A DNA stretch of 64,000 bases from positions 2,108,001 to 2,172,000 of the forward strand of contig NZ_JADBEB010000001.1 in the NCBI RefSeq assembly GCF_014874095.1, written 5' to 3'. Made by a program: the position numbers and the translations under genes. The notes beneath the pieces were generated by a model. That model was given only the letters and a program-made list of their open reading frames with translations. It was not told where the DNA came from and did not search any database. Positions 50,760-57,071 of this stretch are shown here, one piece after another. Each line of letters starts with the position of its first letter. The first letter of the stretch is position 1. Source of the stretch: Plantactinospora soyae (GTDB lineage: Bacteria > Actinomycetota > Actinomycetes > Mycobacteriales > Micromonosporaceae).

Positions 50760-51255
50760 GCCGCAGCCCCTTCAGCAGCTCGGGGGCGGCCACCACGACG
50801 GCGGAGCGCATCCGGGTCGCGACCACGTCGAGCCCGCCGCGCAGTGCCCGGGTCAACTCGGTCGGAGTCGCGGCCACCGTGCCGACGAGGGCGAAGAGCG
50901 AGATCAGCCCGCGCATATGATCGGAATGGTACTGGGCCCACCAGTTCGGGTCGCCGTACCCGCCGCGGTCGGAGACGAGCGTCAGCAGCGGCAGTTGGTG
51001 CAGCACCACGAGCCGCGCGATGGTCTCACCGGCCGCCCGCAGACCCGAGTTCTCCATGCAGACCAGGGGACGGCGCCCGGCGAGGGCCAGTCCGACCGCC
51101 ATGGCGACCGCCTGGGACTCGTGCACGGTCTGGAGGTAGTCCAGATCGGTCGTCTCGACCACCCGGCGGACGACCGGCGTCAACATCGAATCCGGAACGG
51201 TGACGACACAGTCGATCTCCGCAGGAAAGAGGCTCTCCCACTCGAAGCGCCTCAC
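50746..51255 (-). CDS. Thiamine-diphosphate decarboxylase, alpha subunit
   Basis: A 169-residue pyrimidine-binding half. VVTVPDSMLTPVVRRVVE matches the PDSxL segment of phosphonopyruvate/sulfopyruvate decarboxylases. HESQAVAMAVGLALAGRRPL carries the cofactor-activating Glu, followed by VCMENSGLR and TLVSDRGGYGDPN. GTG 51253-51255 overlaps the stop of folE (GTGA), so the genes are coupled. It works with the beta subunit encoded next. Confidence 0.82.
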   Translation of the reverse strand: MRRFEWESLFPAEIDCVVTVPDSMLTPVVRRVVETTDLDYLQTVHESQAVAMAVGLALAGRRPLVCMENSGLRAAGETIARLVVLHQLPLLTLVSDRGGYGDPNWWAQYHSDHMRGLISLFALVGTVAATPTELTRALRGGLDVVATRMRSAVVVAAPELLKGLRRELG

Positions 51256-51821
51256 CGCGGCGCGCTTCCGACGGGAAGGTCACGCCACTGGCCGAGGCTG
51301 CCGCGGGCGTACGTCGTGGTGTTCCAGACCTCCTGCTTGTTCGGGCCGCGCCCGCAGACGCAGAGGTGCTGCGCAGTGGTGCGGACGAAGGCTCCTCTGG
51401 CGTGCACCGCGTCCATCAGGTCCTCGCAGAGATCGCGGGCTAGGAATTCCTGGATCTGAAACCGCCGCGCCCGCATCTCCACTAGGCGTGGCAGCTTGCC
51501 GATACCAAGGATCACGGCGCCGGGTTGGTAGGCCATCGCTACGTGGCCGAAGAACGGGAGCAGGTGGTGCGCGCAAAGCGACACGAAGGGAATGTCGTGG
51601 GCCGTCACGACGCCGTCGTACTCGACCGTGGGATCGAGTACGACGGTGACCTTGATGAGGTCGGCCCGGTTGATCCGGTAACCGGAGAGCAATTCCCGGT
51701 AGGCGTTGGAGATTCGTTCCGGCGCCTCCGCCTGGGAATCGACGATGGCGGCGGCGACCTCGGGGAGATCGGGGTGCAGCGACGCGATCCAGTCGTTGAG
51801 AGCCTGTTGCGGATCACCCAT
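51252..51821 (-). CDS. folE: GTP cyclohydrolase I
   Basis: A 189-residue enzyme with the full FolE core. Zinc and catalytic residues are in VSLCAHHLLPFFGHVAMAYQ and TTAQHLCVCGRGPNKQ. The GTP-binding helix is GKLPRLVEMRARRFQIQEFL. It opens the GTP imidazole ring to give dihydroneopterin triphosphate, or the precursor of 7-deazapurines. No other folate genes are nearby, so this looks like a second, pathway-specific copy. ATG 51819-51821 overlaps the cupin stop by eight bases and is preferred to TTG 51830. Confidence 0.92.
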   Translation of the reverse strand: MGDPQQALNDWIASLHPDLPEVAAAIVDSQAEAPERISNAYRELLSGYRINRADLIKVTVVLDPTVEYDGVVTAHDIPFVSLCAHHLLPFFGHVAMAYQPGAVILGIGKLPRLVEMRARRFQIQEFLARDLCEDLMDAVHARGAFVRTTAQHLCVCGRGPNKQEVWNTTTYARGSLGQWRDLPVGSAPR

Positions 51822-52119
51822 GAGGGTCAAGGAACTCTACGATGACGTTCTGATACACGGAGTCGCCGAGATTGACGAGCCGATGCGGTTCATTGTCAGA
51901 TCGACGACAGGAGTCGCCGACCTTGTCGTCCTGGTATTCCAGCCGGCCATCCTGGTACTCCGTCGCCACCGGCCCGGCACGGGTCACGACGTAACGGTAG
52001 GGGGCGCGATGAGTGTGCCACGGAGAAGACGCCTGCGGCGGCAGGTCGAGTATCCACACCCGTAGGTTTTCGTCCTCGAAAACAACCTCGGTACCGACCT
52101 GGTCATTTGCAGGATCCAC
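51814..52119 (-). CDS. Small cupin-domain protein
   Basis: A 101-residue single cupin: PWHTHRAPYRYVVTRAGPVA (motif 1 with two His), then EPHRLVNLGDSVYQNVIVEF (motif 2). It may be a small metal-dependent isomerase or a binding protein. GTG 52117-52119 follows GGTGA. It overlaps folE by eight bases, indicating a joint role with that enzyme. Function is not deducible from sequence. Confidence 0.78.
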   Translation of the reverse strand: MDPANDQVGTEVVFEDENLRVWILDLPPQASSPWHTHRAPYRYVVTRAGPVATEYQDGRLEYQDDKVGDSCRRSDNEPHRLVNLGDSVYQNVIVEFLDPHG

Positions 52120-52197
52120 CGGTTCACCGCGCTTTCGTGATCCTCCGCCGCGAAACTTCGGCGGGTTCAGTTATTGCAACGCTAGATGAGCCTGAAA

Positions 52198-52626
52198 CTA
52201 CGTTTCTACATCGACGCCCGCCGCTCGGTCAAGTGCCCGCCGAAGCTCCTGGAATTCCCGGTACGGCAGATCTGGCGCAAGCCGGCTTAGCTGCCACACG
52301 AGGGCGTTGGCGGCATTTCGCTCACGAGCCGGACCGATCTGGTCGTCGAGGCTACCCAGAATCCAGAGATAGAGAATCGCCAGCGGATACGCGGTGTCGG
52401 CGATGTCGAACCGGAGGCCGAACACGTCCTGTACCGATTCCGGCAGGTCGAAGTTGCGGCCATCGGAGTGGCAGGAGTGCAGCTCGCGGGAGAGTGTGGC
52501 CAGGGAGCGCCGTTCGGCGCCGTCCGTGACCCGCCAGCCGATGTGCTGCCCGACTGACAGATCGACCCCGGCGCGGATGATGGTTCGGCACATCTCCTGG
52601 CCGATCCCCCCGATCACCAACGGCAT
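52198..52626 (-). CDS. Unrecognised protein of the acquired operon (142 aa)
   Basis: A 142-residue soluble, mostly helical protein starting MPLVIGGIGQEMCRTIIRAG. ATG 52624-52626 follows GGGAGGAGAG, a strong ribosome binding site that excludes the longer frame. Features are SRELHSCHSDGRNFDLPESV, a polar His/Cys-containing stretch, and YLWILGSLDDQIGPARERNA. No family is recognised. It lies between another unknown gene (132 bases upstream) and the cupin (78 bases downstream), the loosest spacing in the operon. Confidence 0.7.
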   Translation of the reverse strand: MPLVIGGIGQEMCRTIIRAGVDLSVGQHIGWRVTDGAERRSLATLSRELHSCHSDGRNFDLPESVQDVFGLRFDIADTAYPLAILYLWILGSLDDQIGPARERNAANALVWQLSRLAPDLPYREFQELRRALDRAAGVDVET

Positions 52627-52758
52627 CGAACTCTCCTCCCTGGCTGATCTCGGCTGCTGTGCCGGCCTTAACTGGCAACGAGAGCGATTGGGCCACTGTC
52701 TCAAACCACCGTCATGTCGACAATCTAGACGCACCATCCCAACCGCCGGATCAAGTCT

Positions 52759-53715
52759 TCATGCGCGGATCCCCCTCTGATAGAGCGAACGTTCCAGGTG
52801 CATCAGCAGCAGGTACGGCCGCAGTTCCTGGGCGATGCGCCGCCAACGAAACGCCTTGGTGCCATACTTCAGCACGATGCTGGCGGGGACGGTGGCGCCG
52901 AGTACGTCCCAGATGATCTCGCCGCTGATCTCGGGGCCCAGCTGGGGCAGCGCGTACTCCGCCGAGATGGCCCGGTACCGGTTCGTGATCTCTCGGGCGG
53001 TGGCTTCGGGGGTCAGCACCGGGTCCACACCCCGGGCGACCGCAAGCAGCGACTCGTCGAGCAATAGACGGAAGTCGCGGCTGAACCGGCGGCACTCCTC
53101 GACCTGGTCGGCCGTGAGTCGCGTCAGCGAGCCGAGCTGCATCTGGGCGATGACGTCCCGCACCACCGCAGTCTGGAAACTTCCCCCAGAGCTGCCGCGG
53201 AAACTCCTGGTCAGCGCGGTACGCACCGCCGGGTTGGTCAACATGCCGTCCTGGTTGAGCTCGCTCGAGATCACGAGCGACGCGAGGTGGTTCCGCAGAC
53301 CCACTATCTCGGCCGTTCCTTGCCGCAGCTTCATCGGTGCACCCGACTCACCGCCATAAGCCAGTTCCCGCACCGAACGCATCACCTCGTCCATCTCGCC
53401 CAGTCCGGCGCCGAGGGTCGCGGTGGGCAGGACCAGATCGCTGGGGCGCCGCGTTCCGTCGGCGGCGGTCGGCGTATGGACCTCCCCCGAGTCGTCCACC
53501 TCGTACTCGTGCGCCCAGAGCTTCACGAAACCCTGGTCCCGCAGCTCCAGGACGCGGTGTTCGATCAGCGCGGCGTCGGCCCGGTCCGTCGGGGCCACCT
53601 CGTACGACGACCGGATCGCGATCGAGTCGGCGAAGAAAACGACCGCCTGCAGGACCCGGTCCAGCGTGTCGTACCCGACGAGCCCGCTGTCCAGCATCGT
53701 GAGCGATCGTTCCAT
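52759..53715 (-). CDS. Unrecognised protein of the acquired operon (318 aa)
   Basis: A 318-residue soluble protein. The N-terminal half has LDRVLQAVVFFADSIAIRSS and KLWAHEYEVDDSGEVHTPTA; the C-terminal half is helical (DQVEECRRFSRDFRLLLDES, SGEIIWDVLGATVPASIVLK). The ending KYGTKAFRWRRIAQELRPYL is basic. No family or catalytic motif is recognised. ATG 53713-53715 overlaps the stop of the thymidylate-synthase-like gene by one base (TGATG), so the two are translationally coupled and may act together. Confidence 0.75.
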   Translation of the reverse strand: MERSLTMLDSGLVGYDTLDRVLQAVVFFADSIAIRSSYEVAPTDRADAALIEHRVLELRDQGFVKLWAHEYEVDDSGEVHTPTAADGTRRPSDLVLPTATLGAGLGEMDEVMRSVRELAYGGESGAPMKLRQGTAEIVGLRNHLASLVISSELNQDGMLTNPAVRTALTRSFRGSSGGSFQTAVVRDVIAQMQLGSLTRLTADQVEECRRFSRDFRLLLDESLLAVARGVDPVLTPEATAREITNRYRAISAEYALPQLGPEISGEIIWDVLGATVPASIVLKYGTKAFRWRRIAQELRPYLLLMHLERSLYQRGIRA

Positions 53716-54332
53716 CACTGCCTCGTGAGATAGGTCAGGAAGTCAACCTCGTAAAGATGGGCGCTCCAGCACTGGTACGACACCGTGCTGCGCCGCACGC
53801 CGAGGTCAAGCGCGAATTCGGTGGCGAGTTGCGCGAAGGCGAGTAGTTCCGGCACGAAGCCGACCCAGACGTCGACGCTCCGCGCGGTCACGAAGAGGTG
53901 GAGCGTGTCGGAGACCACCCGCACCGCACCACCGACCGGCGAGACGGGAAAGGCCGCCTCCAGGTCGGCCGGGGGCAGCCAGGTGGAGAAGACCGCGGAG
54001 CGGCTGCTGGGTTCCCGGCGCAACAGGTCGGTGATGTGTTCGAGCTGGTCGAACGCGTCGAGGTCGTCCTCGCGCCACCGGCGCATGCGCTGGAACAACA
54101 GCGATTTGTCGCGCTGCGTACCGAAGAGCCGGTCCCGGTAGTCCTTGATGAGTTCCGGGTACCGATAGTCGGCCGGAGCGGTGAGATCGTTCGGATTGTC
54201 TAGCCACACCGTAAGACCGGGCAGGTCGAACGAGATTCCGTGCCGGGTGGCGACCCGGGTCGGTCCACCGCTCCGGAACAGATCCAATACCTGTGGCCAG
54301 CCGGTTTCTACGGTCTCAATCGTGACTTCCAC
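53715..54332 (-). CDS. Thymidylate-synthase-superfamily protein lacking the catalytic Cys
   Basis: A 205-residue protein, shorter than typical ThyA. TS landmarks are TARSVDVWVGFVPELLAFAQ (the RSxDvxLGxPfN region, about 150-169) and QCWSAHLYEVDF (the DAHIYxNH motif, about 187-198). At the position of the catalytic loop (LPPC in TS) the sequence reads PVSPVGGAVRVVS with no Cys. It could be a TS-fold modifying enzyme using other chemistry, or a binding protein. GTG 54330-54332 is preceded by GGGGGC. It is the first gene of the nine-gene minus-strand operon. Confidence 0.72.
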   Translation of the reverse strand: MEVTIETVETGWPQVLDLFRSGGPTRVATRHGISFDLPGLTVWLDNPNDLTAPADYRYPELIKDYRDRLFGTQRDKSLLFQRMRRWREDDLDAFDQLEHITDLLRREPSSRSAVFSTWLPPADLEAAFPVSPVGGAVRVVSDTLHLFVTARSVDVWVGFVPELLAFAQLATEFALDLGVRRSTVSYQCWSAHLYEVDFLTYLTRQ

Positions 54333-54400
54333 GCATAAGCCCCCAGCCGCTACGATCTTTCGTCACCGGCACACCAGGTCCGGTACGTCCGGTGTGGGCG

Positions 54401-54428
54401 ACGTTACCGGATGATGCCGATCGATCAA
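54401..54428 (-). promoter_or_regulatory. Possible promoter of the acquired operon
   Basis: On the minus strand TTGATC (54423-54428) and TAACGT (54401-54406) are separated by 16 bases, a reasonable housekeeping-type -35/-10 pair about 70 bases ahead of the first gene. The remainder of 54,333-54,605 has no gene. Confidence 0.35.
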
Positions 54429-54605
54429 AGGATCCGACCGGACGATGCGCGGTACCTCCCCTCGGTCTTTCCATCGCGCCGACCGGTTTCCACAGGTCGG
54501 AAAGCGGTGCCACCAGCGGGCGGGCTCTACCGTCCCAAACTCGTTTGATGGCCGTGACCCGGGCTTTCGAAGATCACGTCGGTCTGCCTCGGTGCTACTC
54601 GTTGA

Positions 54606-54790
54606 TCAAGCGTGCTTGAAATGGTCTACGTAATGACCGACCACGGCCAGCGCGTGCCGCTTGCTTCAGATCAGAACGTGATCGGTGCACTTGCCGTGGG
54701 CGCTGCGCCCCAGCGTTCGATGAAGCAGTTCGCCCGCAGGGTGCGGGGCGGGCCTTGGTCACCATGATGCCCTCGGTAGCGGGAATCTCG
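54606..54790 (-). mobile_element. Integrase-core (rve) transposase C-terminal remnant
   Basis: Minus-strand pieces in shifting frames read PPRTLRANCFIERW, SAHGKCTDHVLI and RHALAVVGHYVDHFKHA. This reconstructs the end of an rve-type transposase, where the family runs TPRANCFIERFVRS, ECTDHVLIYNERH and VDHFNAHRPHQ. At least two indels are present. It lies upstream of the nine-gene operon, opposite the IS5 fragment at its other end. The stretch 54,791-55,095 shows no supportable gene. Confidence 0.65.
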
Positions 54791-55095
54791 CCTAGAAGGC
54801 GAAGAGGATTGCGCACAGCACCTTGCGGTCGGCCAAAGGCTTCCGGCCGGGAACCGGTCGCGATCCACGTATGGCGCACCTTCGAGCAGCTCAGGGGGTT
54901 CTTTCCCGGCAGTCGCACCCCTCTCGGTGATGCGACGACGGTGTTCCACGCCGAACTCCAGATCTGACGGGGAGGCCGTGCCGGGGGCACACTCGCGAGG
55001 ATCGCGGGACGCCAGCCGTCGGGCGCGAAGGGGAGCACGGTCATCGGGCGTAGAGGGGTGTCGGACACATGACGCTCCCTGGAGGACAACTATCC

Positions 55096-55854
55096 ATGAC
55101 CGGACCCCCTCTCGTGACCGCGCCACCCGTGTGTGCGGTCGACCCCGGCTCCCTGGCCGGCACCGACCCGCCCGACGACGTCGCAGCGGTGGCCGACGCC
55201 GTCCTGATCAGGCAGTCGCGCACCGAGCCGGAAAGGTTTGCGCTGCTCTTCGATCGGTACTACCCGGAGATCCACCGGTTCGCCGCGAACCGGCTCGGCC
55301 CGACCGCCGCCGACGACCTGGCGGCGGAGACCTTTCTGATCGCCTTCGTCAAACGGGCCCGCTTCGATACCGGTGATCCCGCCGACGACGACGGTGCCCC
55401 GGCCGACCGTGCCGGTGACGCCGGCACCGGTCGCGAAGCCAGGGAATCAACCGGGGAGTGCGTACCGGGCGGGCACGTCCGGGCGTGGCTGTACGGCATC
55501 GCCACGAACCTCGTCCGCCGCCAGCGGCGTAGCGAGCAGCGACGCTACCGGGCACTGGCCCGGGCGCCGCGGGACTCCTCCGTCGTCGGTCACGACGAGC
55601 GGATAGCCGCGATGGTCAGCGCGCAGAGCGTGCAGCGTGATCTGGCCGGGGCACTGGCCTCACTCTCGGCCCGGGACCGGGACGTACTCCTGCTCGTCGC
55701 GCTCGGCGAACTCACCTACCACGAGGTCGCGGCAGCCCTGGAAATTCCGTACGGCACGGTCTGTTCCCGGCTCAGTCGGGCGCGTCGCAAGGTGCGCAAG
55801 GCGCTCGGCGACACCGATCCGACCGGCCACGATCGAGACCTGGGGGACCTGTGA
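55096..55854 (+). CDS. ECF-type RNA polymerase sigma factor
   Basis: A 252-residue sigma-70 family member. Region 2 is FALLFDRYYPEIHRFAANRL, then DDLAAETFLIAFVKRARF. A loop insert rich in Asp/Gly/Ala (about 100-130) is followed by HVRAWLYGIATNLVRRQRR. Region 4 is LSARDRDVLLLVALGELTYH, then VAAALEIPYGTVCSRLSRAR. ATG 55096 has GGAGG upstream; the earlier ATG 55069 has none. Stop and start of the next gene overlap (TGATG). It probably directs the following membrane protein and protease genes. Confidence 0.9.
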   Translation: MTGPPLVTAPPVCAVDPGSLAGTDPPDDVAAVADAVLIRQSRTEPERFALLFDRYYPEIHRFAANRLGPTAADDLAAETFLIAFVKRARFDTGDPADDDGAPADRAGDAGTGREARESTGECVPGGHVRAWLYGIATNLVRRQRRSEQRRYRALARAPRDSSVVGHDERIAAMVSAQSVQRDLAGALASLSARDRDVLLLVALGELTYHEVAAALEIPYGTVCSRLSRARRKVRKALGDTDPTGHDRDLGDL

Positions 55855-57071
55855 TGGACGAAGTGCGGATGATTCGCGACGTACTGGGGAAGGCTCCGGC
55901 ACCGTCCGCCGAGGCGGTGGCCCGGGCCCGGGCGGCCCTGTTGGTGCAGGCTCGGACCGACTCCGCAGCGACCCGGACGGGCGACGTGGCGACCCGGACG
56001 GGCGACGTGGTGGCGCAGGGGCGCCGCCGTGCCGCAGCGGTGCGTACCCGGCCGGCGGGCCGGAGTCACCGGCTCGGCGCCCGGTGGTGGCACTGGTCGC
56101 TCGGCGGGCTCGGCATCTCGGCTGCGGTTGCTGCGGCGCTGGTCGTACCGGCGATCCTCGGTCCGTCGACGGGTCCCGGCGACCCGGACCGGGGTGGGGT
56201 GGCCAGTCTCCCGATCGGCGACGGCGACGACGCCGGGACGGTGCTGCGGCTGGCCGCCGCGAACGCCCGGCTCGACCCGGCCGTCGAGGTCCGGCCGGGG
56301 CAGTTCATCTACCGGGTGATCGCCGAGGGGTCCCTGTCGGTGATCGGCGACGTCAAGGCTGACGGGCCGGTGGCCAGGATCTGGGTGGTCCGCCGGCACG
56401 AGATGTGGTACACCGTCGAGGGCCTGCGGTCTGCACAGCTCCGGATCACCGAGGGGGCCAGCCGCACCCCGCTGACCCCGGCGGACGCCGAGGCGGCCCG
56501 CAAACTCGGGTACGACCTGACCGCCCCACCGAGGGTCGAGGAGCACGGTCCGGCGCCCGACTACCAACCGCCCGCCGACTGCGAGAGCTGTCCGGCGGTC
56601 CGAGACCCGGGCGAGCTGTACCGGCCGACGCCGGCATACCTGGCGAGCCTGCCGACCGATCCGGCCCGGCTACTCGACACCCTGCGGCAGGCGGTCGGCG
56701 ACCAGAACAAGCACTCTGCCGACCAGCAGGTCTTCACCGCGGTCCTGGACCTGCTCCAGGAGGCCGCTCCGATCATGCCTCCGAAGGTTCGGGCGGCCCT
56801 CTACCAGGCGGTCGCACTGATTCCCGGAGTCGAGCGGGTCGATGGCCGGGTCGATCTGGCTGGTCGGCAGGGTGTCGCGATCGGCCGGGACGGTGAGTCG
56901 ACCGGGGACGAGACCAAGCGGGAGGAACTGGTCTTCGACACCGCCGGACGTGAACTCCTCGGCTTCCGTACGGTGCAGATCCGGACGGCACGCGGCATAC
57001 CGGCCGGGACCGTGGCGGCAGAGGCCGTGCCCACGTTCACCATCGTCGACCGGGTCGGTGAGGTCCGATGA
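55854..57071 (+). CDS. CU044_5270-family membrane protein (probable sigma-factor partner)
   Basis: A 405-residue protein. A cytoplasmic N-terminal domain of about 75 residues starts MDEVRMIRDVLGKAPAPSAE. One membrane helix follows (SLGGLGISAAVAAALVVPAI), then a large extracytoplasmic domain (YLASLPTDPARLLDTLRQAV, VFTAVLDLLQEAAPIMPPKV, GVERVDGRVDLAGRQGVAI). This is the layout of actinobacterial CU044_5270 proteins, which regularly follow ECF sigma genes and probably act as membrane anti-sigma or sensor proteins. ATG 55854 overlaps the sigma stop. Confidence 0.85.
   Translation: MDEVRMIRDVLGKAPAPSAEAVARARAALLVQARTDSAATRTGDVATRTGDVVAQGRRRAAAVRTRPAGRSHRLGARWWHWSLGGLGISAAVAAALVVPAILGPSTGPGDPDRGGVASLPIGDGDDAGTVLRLAAANARLDPAVEVRPGQFIYRVIAEGSLSVIGDVKADGPVARIWVVRRHEMWYTVEGLRSAQLRITEGASRTPLTPADAEAARKLGYDLTAPPRVEEHGPAPDYQPPADCESCPAVRDPGELYRPTPAYLASLPTDPARLLDTLRQAVGDQNKHSADQQVFTAVLDLLQEAAPIMPPKVRAALYQAVALIPGVERVDGRVDLAGRQGVAIGRDGESTGDETKREELVFDTAGRELLGFRTVQIRTARGIPAGTVAAEAVPTFTIVDRVGEVR
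55968..56009. repeat. 21-bp in-frame tandem duplication
   Basis: GCGACCCGGACGGGCGACGT plus one base occurs twice in tandem (55968-55988, 55989-56009), encoding the duplicated heptapeptide region ATRTGDVATRTGDV. Confidence 0.75.

Noticed and set aside
48722-54332. Toyocamycin/queuosine-type 7-deazapurine cluster
   Set aside because: FolE and a PRTase-like protein fit, but QueD, QueE (radical SAM) and QueC homologues are absent, so this route is incomplete here.
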